A stretch of DNA of 64,000 nucleotides from Gymnothorax reevesii (lineage: Eukaryota > Chordata > Actinopteri > Anguilliformes > Muraenidae): assembly GCA_029721435.1 (NCBI GenBank), contig CM056573.1, positions 153,037,947 through 153,101,946 of the forward strand, written 5' to 3'. The stretch's first letter is position 1. Each line of letters opens with the position of its first letter. Of this stretch, positions 36,298 to 46,986 are shown piece by piece. Below the pieces are notes generated by a model. It worked only from the letters and a program-made list of their open reading frames with translations, was not told the DNA's origin and searched no databases. A program made the position numbers and the translations under genes.

Positions 36298-37928
36298 TGT
36301 AAAACCCCAAAAAAGCAATGACCAAACGGCGGATATTGCCCGGGTTGAAGGCCTTACGTGTTCTTTTAGTCTAACTTTAATTAGAGCATTCTTCTGGCTG
36401 GTGTGAATCACAATATAATGGATATTTTTTCACCGTCCGAGGACGGGGCATGAAAGCGCAATGGTTACGATTTATCTGACTCCATATAACAGTTAGAATA
36501 CAAAATTTAGCTATAATCCTCGTTAAAAATCTGGCTCCAAATTAGAATTAGAATTGATAATTTTGAAACAGCATGCGTGAATCTCAGGGCAGTTACGCAC
36601 CCAAACTCTGTCTGCGAAAACCATTGTCACTAAGCAGAACACCCCCTAGGGTTAAAATAGGCGTCTCTGCCTGGTCTAATTCGACGATAAATCCATTGGA
36701 TAGAGGAGACTGGCACGGTAGCAACATCAGGCAAATAGCTCTGAGTATGAACGTACCACGAACCTAGGTTTATGTATATCAAAGGGCCCCTTAGAAAGAT
36801 TAACCAATAGCTAAATCTTAAGAGCCGGTAATTTCATAACCCCTTAATATGTAGAACCCAATCTCAATCTAACTTAGAAGTATCGCTACCTACACATGTC
36901 TTGGTAGGAGTCTCCCCTTAAGTCCCAATCGCAACAAGGCCAGAAAGAATTTACAATGAGAACACGCAGGCTGGAAAAGGAATAACAATAATTTAATTCA
37001 CCAGGTAGGCACAACTTGAATCAAACAAATCAATGATAAACCAATTACCGTTACATATAATTTAGAAGGATTTAGAGTATTTTCATACCTGGAAAAGATG
37101 AATGACCACACGGAGCTAAAATCGCTCCACGTGGTCGGGGAGAACTCACATGTTCCCCCGCTCCGGAACAAGGCAGCACGTGACCTCTCCCCGCTTACCT
37201 ATTCGCACGTCAGAAGTTGACAGAAAAGAGACAGGACAGGATAGACCCAAGAAGAGAAGAGAAGAGAAGAGAAACCAAGAAAGAAGAGCCCGCCCCCTCA
37301 GGATCTCGTACCTTTAAAGACTCCAAACCACGCCTCCGAAAAAGGTAGAGGGAAGGTCGGCCGAATCAGAGTTTTACTGGCCTAGGTGATAAGATAATTT
37401 GCACAGGGAGACTAGGGTAGTTGCTTGAATGAATCTTACAAACGAACCATAATTCCAAGGGAAATGAAACATGTTCCATTCAACTCCTTGGACTCCCCCG
37501 AGAGTAAAGAGACCAAACATGATATGAATATGTATTAAAATGATGCAGTTGTCATGGAAAAGCCTTAAGATGGAATATTATAGCCCAATTGCGTTATCAA
37601 CATATAACAGGTTCCTTCCTAGGATATTGAACAGAAATATATTATGAATTTGATGGAGGTTAAGATCGTTTTAAGCAGCTTAAAAGTAACTGATCCTGAC
37701 TTTATTTGAGAAGAGGTCGGTGAGTTTCAGAGGGCCAGAGCACATGGCTCCAAACCCCCTGCTGGGCAGAACAAAGGAGATTCGAGGCAGGCAACAGAGC
37801 ATCCAGGTCGTATAAGTTTGCTGTTAAATCAACCAAATTTTACACATGGAATGTGCCTGTGTTCCAACAATATGAATTGACACGTATTTTGAGTAAAATC
37901 CAGCCAAATCAAACTTTCAGGTTCTACA
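36298..37928 (-). repeat. LTR (right copy; 5' LTR in element sense)
   Basis: Same length and near-identical sequence to 30229-31859. It should hold the element's promoter on the reverse strand; I could not fix a TATA box. It is followed by CCAC (37929-37932), matching the left flank. Confidence 0.9.
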
Positions 37929-37944
37929 CCACAATGGACTGGAA

Positions 37945-39660
37945 AAGAAACAAGAGGCCTGTCGGCCTAGAGAGCTCTGCTGAAGATGACTGAAATGTCC
38001 ATTTCATAACTTCATTTCAGAAATCCTTGAAAACTATTGCAATATTAACACATATGACACATTAATGAAAGACGGAAAAAATGAGCACAAACACTGATTT
38101 TCTAAGTCCAAAATGCTGAATTTCTCAAAAATCGGGACATAAAATTTTTGAATTCTTGCAAGAGATATTCAGGACATTTTAACATAGGGACACAACAAGA
38201 GGCCAGTTGGCCTAGAGAGCTCCACTGAGGATAAGGGAAATGTCCATGTCATGACTTAATTTCAGAAATTCTTGAAAACTATTGCAATATGAACACAAAT
38301 GACATTTGGTAACCAGAATATACTGTGAACCAGTTTGGTGTCTCAATTTAGGTAGTACATTGTATAACAATATAAGCAAATTGCAAATTGCAATCAATTA
38401 TCTTACCACCAAGCAATACTATCAACCAACAAATACCCTTCCTCCCCAGCGCATCACAAATATAGCAGTCACAATCCCTCTAACACTGTCACAAGACAAT
38501 ATCATGCGGAACAATAAGATGCAGAACAATTAATCCAGAATGATGGTCCGGAACAACTTGATCCAGAACAATGATCTGGAATGTCCTGATCAAGGACAAT
38601 ATGATCCAGAACAATGATGAGGAACAACATGATGCAGAATAACGTGATCCAGAACAATATGATCATTTCAGCCATCCTCAGCAGAGCTCTCGGCCGACAG
38701 GCCTCTTGTTGAGATATTAAGGAAAGACTGAAAAAATGAGTACAAACACTGATTTTCTAAGTCAAAATGGTGAATTTCTCAAAAACTAGGAAGTAGAATT
38801 TTCAAATTTTCGCAGGTAATAATCAGAAGGCATAAGGAAGGCTCACAGCAAATCAGACAAAACGTTATTAAATAGTGTTTGAGATATGAAGGAAAGACTG
38901 CAAAAATGTGCTTAAATACTGATTTTCAAAGTCCAATATGCTGAATTTCTCAAAAACCGGGAGGTAGAATTTTTTTATTTTCGCAGGGAATCATGAAAAC
39001 ATCATTAGGAAGGCTCACACAAAATAAAAAAAAAATGTTCAGACAGTTTTTGAGATATTCAAATTTGAAGTGAAAAGTTGACGCCGGACAAACAGACTGA
39101 CAGGCAGACAGACAGATAGATGGCGGATGCTTGACACTGGAAAAACTCTGACTGCTAACTATCGTCACAAGCAAGCTTAAAAGTTATCAGACAGTTTTTG
39201 AGATATAAATGAAAGACTGAAAAAGTGAGCACAAAAACTGATTTTCTAAGTCCAACAAGAGGCCTGTCGGCCTAGAGAGCTCCGCTGAGGATCACTGAAA
39301 TGTCCATGTCATAACTTAATTTCAGAAATCCTTGAAAAGTATTGCAATATTAACACATATGACACAATAATGAAAGACTGAAAAAATTAACACAAAAACT
39401 GATTTTCTAAGTCCAAAATGCTGAATTTCTCAAAAACGGGGATGTAGAATTTTCTAATTTTCGCAGGGGATAATCAGAACATCATGAGGAAAGCTCAATA
39501 CAAATAAGACAAAAAATTATCAGACAGTTTTTGAGATTTTTTCAACTTTGAAGTGAAAATTTGATGCTGGACGGACAGACAGATGGACGGCAGACAAATA
39601 AGCATGAGAAAAGCTCTGCTGACGGCAGAATATGGGCACAGCCGGGCAAAAGAGTTATCA
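37945..39660. repeat. mosaic of repeats with 'acaagaggcctgtcggcc' heads
   Basis: The head ACAAGAGGCCTGTCGGCCTA, continuing GAGAGCTC-GCTGA, occurs near 37952, 38189 (variant) and 39254 on the + strand and near 38673-38710 inverted. A second block, 'gaaagactgaaaaaatgagcacaaacactgattttctaagtccaaaatgctgaatttctc', recurs near 38070, 38725, 38890, 39215, 39375 and 39685. A third, 'atcagacagtttttgagatat', recurs near 39045, 39187 and 39517. Between 38500 and 38662 lies a minisatellite of about 15 bp ('gatccagaacaat'). No coding sequence. Confidence 0.8.
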
Positions 39661-39810
39661 GACAGTTATGAAATATTAATGAAAGACTGAAAAAATGAGC
39701 ACAAACACTGATTTTGTAAGTCGAAAATGCTGAATTTCTGAGCTTCTGTCTCGGCATTAGTAATTTTCTTTTATCTAGGGTGAGCAAGGTCATTAGGTAG
39801 GAGGTTCAAA

Positions 39811-40190
39811 ATGTGGCCAAAACTATGTGACGGTTGCAGGATGATCGCACTTTTGGAAAGAGATTTCCAGGATGGGTTTGTCTGCCACCTGTGCCAGCTG
39901 ATTGAGCATCTGGAGAGCAAGATCCTTGATCTTCAGGGCTAGTTGGCGGTGCAACCATAGTTCGCAATCAGTACAGTTCTTAGAGGAACTAAGTAGTATG
40001 TCGTTTAGAGAAATGGTGTGTACACAAAAGCAGGGTGATGCGGGGACCTCAGAGCAGGCAGGGAGAGAAAGTTGGGTGACTGTAAGACGTTGGCACAGAA
40101 AAGTGCGTGCACACCGTACAGCGACAGCTCCTCCAGTGGTTGAGGTGTCGGTTGTATTCTTCGAATGTTGGCCACGGTTGCGCAGCTGAA
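39811..40190 (+). pseudogene. CR1 ORF1 N-terminal (zinc-finger) fragment
   Basis: From the ATG at 39811: MWPKLCDGCRMIALLERDFQ, DGFVCHLCQLIEHLESKILD, LQG, stop. Two CxxC pairs spaced like this form the PHD/zinc-finger-like start of CR1 ORF1 proteins. A second frame at about 40068-40188 continues with WVTVRRWHRKV and PPVVEVSVVF, the linker expected before the esterase domain. It stops there, so it is a 5' fragment complementary in content to the esterase-bearing copy at 23795. It is broken by at least two stops or frameshifts. Confidence 0.75.
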
Positions 40191-41229
40191 AATGATGCGA
40201 TATCAAAGAAACAAAGACACCCGAAACCGGCCTGAAGTGTTCAGTTTCATTTACGAGATAAATGGTATATGGACGCGATCAATGGGAATTATTCCGAATG
40301 AAACAGTACTGGAGGGTTCCTTCTACCCGATACACCTGTCTTTGGAGGAAGACATCAATGAAGAAAACAGGTTATACTTCTACTCTGTTTGCATTTTGCT
40401 CAATATGGCTTTTTGCTGTAGAATTTATACCGCGTTGAAAGACATCAAATGCTGAGGTTTTCGTTTCTCCGAATGCATGCATCCCACACACGTCGGTAGA
40501 TCCCTCGGTACGTTCATTGCACCATTCTGTTGAATATGGAGGCATATGTTGTTTGATTTTTCCTGACAGTGAAATTTCTGTTCTGTTAAAATAAGGTATA
40601 TTTCAGAATCCAGATATTACTGAGTTAGTGAGTTTTTACCCTTATAAGGTATAAGGTTATGAGCTCGGATGTGAGAGCGGTTAGCTTTTTATTGCAGCGT
40701 GAATGTTATGGCTGTTTAATCAGCACTTTATTTAATGCTTTGGGGACATCGAAGAAAAATGGACAATATTGTTAACTTTATTATTGAGAAAAGGCATGTT
40801 TTGTGTTTGGAGAGGTTACTAGTGACCAATGATGTTCAACTGCACTGATATTGATAAATTCATGCTAAACTCAACCAGAAAATCATTATTTCATGCTGAC
40901 TTTCATGCCCCAAAAGTTAAATTGTGTTAAATATATGATTAATGTATGATTTGACAGTGAACAATTTTGTTGGATCTCAGACTTTGGGGAGCCACCTGGA
41001 TAGCTGTCTAATTTGGCTCATAGCAAGCGGGTAATCTAGAATGTAATGTTCAAGATGAATTGTTTAAGTTTATGATTCCAGAAATGAATAGTTTCAGGCC
41101 CCACCAGTTTTTCAATTGTCAGTATTATTTTTTTGCTAATTCAAAGTTAAATTTTCATGAAGATTTTTTGTGTTTGCAGCCCCTTTTCCCCACCAAAATC
41201 ATAAAAATAAACTGAAATACAATGGGAGC
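40191..41229. other. intronic DNA; one unassigned 96-codon ORF
   Basis: A frame at 40165-40455 continues past the CR1 fragment into unrelated sequence and has no recognisable motif. The remainder is AT-rich and featureless. Confidence 0.4.
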
Positions 41230-41690
41230 CTAAATGCTTCTGAAAGACTGAAGACTGAAAAAATGAGCACAAACACTGATTTTTTAAGTCCAAAATGCTT
41301 AATTTCTCAAAAACCAGGATGTAGAATTTTCTAATTTTTACAGTGAATATTCAGAATATCATAAAGGCGCACACGAAATTAGAAAAAAGTTATCGGACAG
41401 TTTTTGAGATATTCAGATTTGAAGTGAAAAGTTGACGCCGGACAGACGGACAGACGCCGGACAACTTGATATTAGAAAAGCTCCGCTGACTGTGACGATC
41501 GTTACAGCGGAGCTAAAAAAGTGATCAGACAGTTTTTGAGATATTCAAATTTGAAGTAAAAAGTTGACGCCGGACAGACAGACAGACAGGAATGCAGGCT
41601 GACAGATAGACGGATGCCTCGGCATTAGAAAAGCTCCCCTGACTGCTGACTATCATCACAGCGGAGCTGACAATCAAGATGTGCTTGAAA
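41230..41690. repeat. repeat mosaic with two hairpin ends
   Basis: The same blocks as at 37945-39660 reappear ('gaaagactg...tgagcacaaacactgatttt', 'cagacagtttttgagatattcaa', 'agttgacgccggacagac'). Two copies end in a strong stem-loop: AGCTCCGCTG... CAGCGGAGCT at 41477-41514 and a variant at 41629-41668. Runs of GACAGACAG follow the 'gacgccg' words. The hairpin arms repeat the GAGCTCCGCTGA of the head block, as expected if heads and tails belong to one element. Confidence 0.7.
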
Positions 41691-41749
41691 TAAAGACTCT
41701 TTTTTTGGAAATATTCACTCATTTTGAATTAGAGCGCCCACATGTACAC

Positions 41750-41776
41750 ATCTCTCTCTCTCTCTCTCTCTCTCCC
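41750..41776. repeat. (CT)n microsatellite
   Basis: About 13 CT units directly left of repeat copy B. Confidence 0.9.
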
Positions 41777-41781
41777 TTTCC

Positions 41782-42219
41782 GATCTGACATCAGGGCAAT
41801 CAATGTAGATGCTATAATTTATGTGCTGATCCAGATTGTTACATTAAGTAGTGGTTGCTGTAATTATTTATTGCATTGAACTGTGCCTGACATTCTGGAA
41901 ACCTGCCTGAGAGGTTTCGGTGACGTGTGCGTCGGTCAGCTAAATTACCACTGCACAGAAAGTAAACCAGGTTGGAGCTGGCGAGCTCTCTGCACAACTT
42001 CAGTGGAGACCTTCGCTACGAAGTTGTCACTGCATCTTGATGAATGTGTGACACCTTCCCCTACTATGCCACCACACCCATCTACAAAATTGCCAAAGTG
42101 GCTGCGCACGGTGTTGCACCGCACAAAATTACCACTGCCTGGGCTGCACCGGACGAAATTACTACTGTGTGGCCTGCGCCACGCTGCACCACCCTGCGCT
42201 GCGCCAAGAAATTAGAGCC
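41782..42219 (+). repeat. dispersed repeat family copy B, 438 bp
   Basis: Reverse-complement partner of 10694-11317, uninterrupted, so it shows the empty site of the SINE-like insertion in copy A ('cattgaactgtgcctgac'). The 110- and 93-codon ORFs here are by-products of a GC-richer interior with the repeated word 'cacaaaattaccactgc'. Confidence 0.8.
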
Positions 42220-42970
42220 TAATGTATCTATGTCTTTTCATTTTCAAGGTATTTGCCTCTCAAATATGACACTTAATGGGCGAAAATCAAAAATTCAGTA
42301 TTCATTATCTTTGGTAGGGATGTAACGATATTCAACCGCAATTTTTTTAAAGTGTAGTAAGACCACCTGCTGCCATGGGGCTAAAATCCAAGCTTGCCCT
42401 TTTCCTTTATTAAACCCGATGCAGTCTTGAACAAATAGCCGCGGAAAGTGCTTGATATCAGAGGCCATGTGAAATGCTTCCGTAGAAAAGAACATAAACT
42501 GGCATTGTATTTTTCAGAGACGTGCAGAGCTAAGTAAAGGACTACAGAATCATCTCCTTTTAACCAATTAGGCTACTCTAATCCTGTCCCCGTTTACTTT
42601 GTTCAATTACCAATCAAACTGGATTTGCTTATTTACTTCTTTGAATGAGTTGATAGTCCTATAGACCCTTTTGGTCTAAGGACCTGAAAAAGCGAGATTT
42701 GGAGTGCGCATGCTCTTTTCAGACTATGTGGGGCAGAAGATGCACAAATCCTATTTAAAAAGGTGGGGAATTATAAGTTCTTCGCTTTCCCCATGGTAAA
42801 AGGCATTTTACAGCGTGGATTCGGACATTAAACAGGAATATTTTTTGTGTCTGTATGGCGAGATGACGAATTCTGTATTCGACCTACTCCAAATATCGAT
42901 TGATGTTTGGGTACCCAGAGAAACATTAGGATTTGAAAACAGGTCAAGCGTACATCCAGTTAAGGAAATT
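42220..42970. other. intronic DNA, nothing recognised
   Basis: No coding or repeat structure seen. Confidence 0.45.
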
Positions 42971-44478
42971 TACAGTGGGGGAAATAAGTATTTGACCCCT
43001 CGCTGATTTTGCAGGTTTGCCCACTTACAAAGAATGCAACGATCTATAATTTTAATTGTATATACATTCTAACAGTGAGAGACAGAATCACAAAGAAAAT
43101 TCCAGAAAATCACATCATATGAATTTATTAATTGATAACCATCTGATGAGGAAAAATAAGTATTTGACCCCTACCAAACATCAAGTATTCTGGGTCCCAC
43201 AAGCCAGTTAGTCTTTCTTTAAGACACACCCCAATCCTAAATAATTATTAACATCAAATACACCTGCCTCACCTCATTATCTGCATAAAAGACACCTGTC
43301 CACTCCCAAACAACCAGATTCCAACATCTTCACCATGGGCAAGACCAAAGAGCTGTCTAAGGACATCAGGGACAAGATTGTTGACCTACACAAGGCTGGG
43401 ATGGGCTACAAGAGAATCGGAAAGCAAAGGTCAACTGTCGGTGCAGTTATCAGGAAATGGAAGAAGTACCACACTGCCGCCAACCTCCCTCGGTCTGGGC
43501 CTCCGTGCAAGGTCTCGCCTCGTGAGATGTCCCTGATCATGTGAATGGTGAGGAATCACAAAAAGAAACAGTTGGTAACACACTACGCGGTCATGGATTG
43601 AAATCCTGCAGCGCACGCAAGGTCCCCCTGCTCAAGAATGCACATGTACAGGCCCGCCTGAAGTTCACCATTGACCACCTGGATGACTCAGAAGAGGCCT
43701 GGAAGAAGGTGATGTGGTCAGGTGAGACCAAAATAGAACTTTTTGGGCTAAACTCGACTCGCCGTGTTTGGAGGGCAAAGAACACAGAGTAAAACCCAAA
43801 GAACACCATCCCCACCGTCAAGCACAGTGGTGCTTTTCAGCCAAGGGGACGGCACAACTCCACTGCATTGAGGGGTGGATGGACGGGACCATATACCGTG
43901 GAATTCTGGACCAACAGCTCCTTCCCTCATTGAGAGAGCTAAGCATGGGTCGAGGATGGGTGTTTCAGCACGACAACTACCCTAAGCACACTGCCAAAGC
44001 AACAAAAGAGTGGCTGAAGAAGAAGTACATCAAGGGTCTGGAGTGGCTTAGCTAGTCTCCAGACCTGAATCCAATTGAAAATCTTTGGAGGGAGCTTAAA
44101 ATTCAGGTTGCAAGGCGACAGCCTTGGGACCTGAATGATTTGGAGGCTGTCTGCAGGGAGGAGTGGGCCAACATCTCTGCCAAAATGTGCACAAACCTTG
44201 TCAACAACTATAAAAATTGTTTGACATCTGTGCTGGCCAATAATGTGAACAAAATGTGAACATGCTGTTTGTCCAGGGGGTCAAATACTTATTTTTGACC
44301 AAAAATATGCAAATAAATTCCCAAAATGCATACAATGTCTTATTCCACTTTTTTGGTGATATTCTGTCACTCACTGTTAAAATAAACCTATCATTAAAAT
44401 TATAGACCGTTGCACTTTTTGTTAGTGGGCAAACCTGCAAAATCAGCAAGGGGTCAAATACTTATTTCCCCCGCTGTA
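42971..44478 (+). mobile_element. Tc1-like DNA transposon, full length, inactive
   Basis: Terminal inverted repeats begin CAGTGGGGGAAATAAGTATT at 42973 and are mirrored by the end at 44476 (inverse CAGCGGGGGAAATAAGTATT), followed inward by TTGACCCCT. TA flanks both ends. A second, subterminal copy of 'aataagtatttgacccct' near 43157 gives the paired (IR/DR) layout typical of fish Tc1 elements. The length, about 1.5 kb, is normal. Confidence 0.95.
43335..44259 (+). pseudogene. Tc1-like transposase, broken
   Basis: The start [20 protein letters not shown] and the helix-turn-helix that follows are clear. Two small internal deletions are evident (after IGKQ and after MSLIM), with a stop and frameshifts near 43543 and 43790. 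In the catalytic core the first Asp is replaced by Gly ([12 protein letters not shown] where WSDET is usual); the second Asp (QHDN) and the Glu ([11 protein letters not shown]) are present. A stop lies just before SPDL. The C-terminus ends LANNVNKM. The copy cannot make an active enzyme. Confidence 0.92.
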
Positions 44479-46393
44479 GATTTTAGTTTGTTGGAGAATT
44501 CGTACTGGTTAGTGCTGAAGTGTAAATGAAGGACCCAAAAACAGATTGGCATTTCAACAATTTTACTATAATAATTCATAAGGTAAAAACACAAGTACAA
44601 TAAGGTAAATTCATGTGCACAGATGCAGACTATTGAAAAATAAGCTTCAAACCATCAAATGATACAGAAACTATATACAGCCAATGATCTTTAGGGAAGA
44701 GTTGGAAAGAAGAATACTCAGATAAACAGAAGCCACTTTGAGTACAGAACTTCTCATAGAGGACCAGAGGGCTGACAGCAGCCCCGGGTTCCTCATCAGT
44801 TCAATCTTTATAGTACCTTATTCTGCGGGGAAGGCTTTTGCGTCATCCATTCACCTTACAATACATCAACCCGATCAGCTCAGTTTTTCCATGAGAACCA
44901 ACAGTTGTGCCCCTTCTCAAACTAAAGATGTTCTGTTCCCTTGGCCTTCGCCATACATGGTTTTACACAACATGTAGCAGGTCTTTCCCCCTCCTTACTC
45001 ATTGTCTAGCTGCTGCTATAAATATCAGCTTGCAGTTAGGCCGAGACTTCAACTATGGTTCACTTCTTGACTTTAAATTTAGTGCTTCTGTATTCTTTAG
45101 ATAAGAGGAACGAAAAGTCTCAGCTGCAAGCAGTGGAAAATCCCAGATGGTGAAGAGATAAAGAGTTACAGCGCAATTCACTCAGATATACATTGCTTTA
45201 GTGAATACTTGATTAGCAATGCATTGTTTCAGTAAATATCAATTAATACTTGATTATTAATGCATTTGGATATATAATGAATTAATACAACAATTCAGCA
45301 ATTGAGTATAATAAATCAATACAAGACTGCTTTTGTTAGTTTATGATTGATAATACATTTGAGTATTATGGATTGATATTTTCCAACAGGTTTAAATTGC
45401 TGCTATTCGTGTCAGTTGCAGGTCATTAACGGCAGCTGTCATGTCACTGATGACATACTGGGTTGCTAGGACAGGCGCAGCATATGCATTTGCGATATTA
45501 AATATTAATGTTAAATTCTAAACCCCCTTTCTCACTGATAAAACTCCACTAAAACAAATTGGCGCCCCCCTTTTAAAATGTTCTAGCAAATAAAAAGCCG
45601 GAAAAAAGTAGAGGCTTAATCCAAATTCTTTTCCCCCGACAATATATCTAGACTAAGCTCCATTCATTTTCTCCAATACCAACTGAAAGCATTGACTTCT
45701 TCAGGACAACAGAGACTTGAGAGACTATATCGGCAAGATACTGTCAAGGCAAGTCCTTGACATGGTTATTTTCAGCACAGATGAAAATCCTAAATCAAAT
45801 CTGTCGTGTTCAGTCAAACAGCAATGGCCTTGTATTTGACTTGTGTACCTGCGCACTTATCCATGTTAAGAGGCGGTTAGGATCATTTGTGCTTGCAAGT
45901 AGTTTTGAACAATGTGAATTCGTCGCAAGAACACTGTAGCCATTAGATGACTTAAGGCGTGGGACCCAATCATAGTGGTGTTAATGACATTACTTCACGT
46001 CCGCAAAACTAACGGGCAAGCAAATGCCACTTTGTTGGCTATATACAGCAAGTAATTATGAAATCGAAATCACAAGGAAACTAAATTATTATTGCAAGCA
46101 GCGAAATGAAAACCACACCTATGCTTAGCTCTGAGGGGATAAGTTCTGTAATGCGAGCGCCGTATAGCACTAACATTCCCCCTTTGGCTTGATATTTTTT
46201 TGCGTACAGTTTAACATCTACTTAAAGTCATATATAGCCTATAAGATCGAACAAAGCCAGTCGCTTTTCAAAATGTGGATACACAAACTGGACACTGCAA
46301 AACAATAACACCTTGAAAAAACAAAAGATTAAACAATTATTTGACGATTAATGGGCCAACTTAAAAAACTTATCAACCAGTAGCTACCTTAAC
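44479..46393. other. intronic DNA, nothing recognised
   Basis: About 1.9 kb without a protein-like frame. Many AATTAATAC-type words lie between 45180 and 45380 but no clean repeat unit was found. Confidence 0.45.
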
Positions 46394-46986
46394 TACAAAA
46401 CCCAAAACCAGTGAAGTTGGCACGTTATGTAAATCGTAGATAAAAACAGAATACAATGATATGCAAATCCTTTTCAACTTATATTCAATTGAAAACACTG
46501 CAAAGACAAGATGTTTAATGTTGAAACTGAGAAATGTTTTTTTTTTTTTTTTGCAAATAATAAATAACTTAGAATTTAAAGGCAGCAACACATTGCAAGA
46601 AAGTTGGCACAGGGGCCTTTTTACCACTGTGTTACATCGCCTTTCCTTTTAACAACACTCAGTAAACGTTTGGGAACTGAGGAGACCAATTTTTGAAGCT
46701 TTTCAGGTGGAACTCTTTCCCATTCTTGCTTGATGTACAGCTTAAGTTGTTCAACAGTCCGGGGTCTCCATTGTCGTATTTTACGCTTCATCATGCGCCA
46801 CACATTTTCAATGGGAGACAGGTCTGGACTACAGGCAGGCCGGTCTAGTACCCACACTCTTTTACTATGGAGCTATGCTGTTGTAACACGTGCAGAATGT
46901 GGGTTGGCATTGTTTGGCTGAAATAAGCAGGGGCGTCCATGAAAAAGACGTTGCTTGGATGGCAACATATGTTGCTCCAAAACCTG
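46394..46986 (-). mobile_element. Tc1-like transposon, truncated at the hAT junction
   Basis: The left end TACAAAACCCAAAACCAGTG, then AAGTTGGCACGTTATGTAAA, is a variant of the 'tacaaccccaattcca' Tc1 terminus of fish, seen complete at 59153. On the minus strand the C-terminal transposase reads RPACSPDLSPIENVWRMMKR, KIRQWRPRTVEQLKLYIKQE, WERVPPEKLQKLV and ends KGDVTQW. Upstream of it the frame is broken (a stop after RVTTA), and the second catalytic Asp is Asn (QPNNANPHSA). The element ends abruptly at about 46987, where hAT sequence starts. Confidence 0.85.

Larger units (their letters stand above)
30229..37928 (-). mobile_element. LTR retrotransposon without recognisable gag/pol (LARD-like), 7.7 kb
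   Basis: Two direct repeats of exactly 1631 bp (30229-31859 and 36298-37928) bound a 4438-bp interior, and CCAC flanks the whole (30225-30228 and 37929-37932). Orientation is minus: next to the right LTR, the reverse strand reads GC then TGGTGACCCCGCGTAAAT, a primer-binding site starting TGG; next to the left LTR the reverse strand ends CCAGGGGGTGGATT, a purine-rich tract. The longest interior frame is 122 codons and none carries protease, RT, RNase H or integrase motifs. It is therefore probably non-autonomous, mobilised by a related element; a gypsy-type helper is a guess. Confidence 0.85.

Noticed and set aside
30229..37928. Endogenous retrovirus
   Set aside because: No gag, pol or env motif was found in the interior; only LTR-type ends are present.
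40165..40455. 96-codon plus-strand ORF after the CR1 fragment
   Set aside because: No recognisable motif and it crosses the end of the CR1 similarity, so no gene is called.
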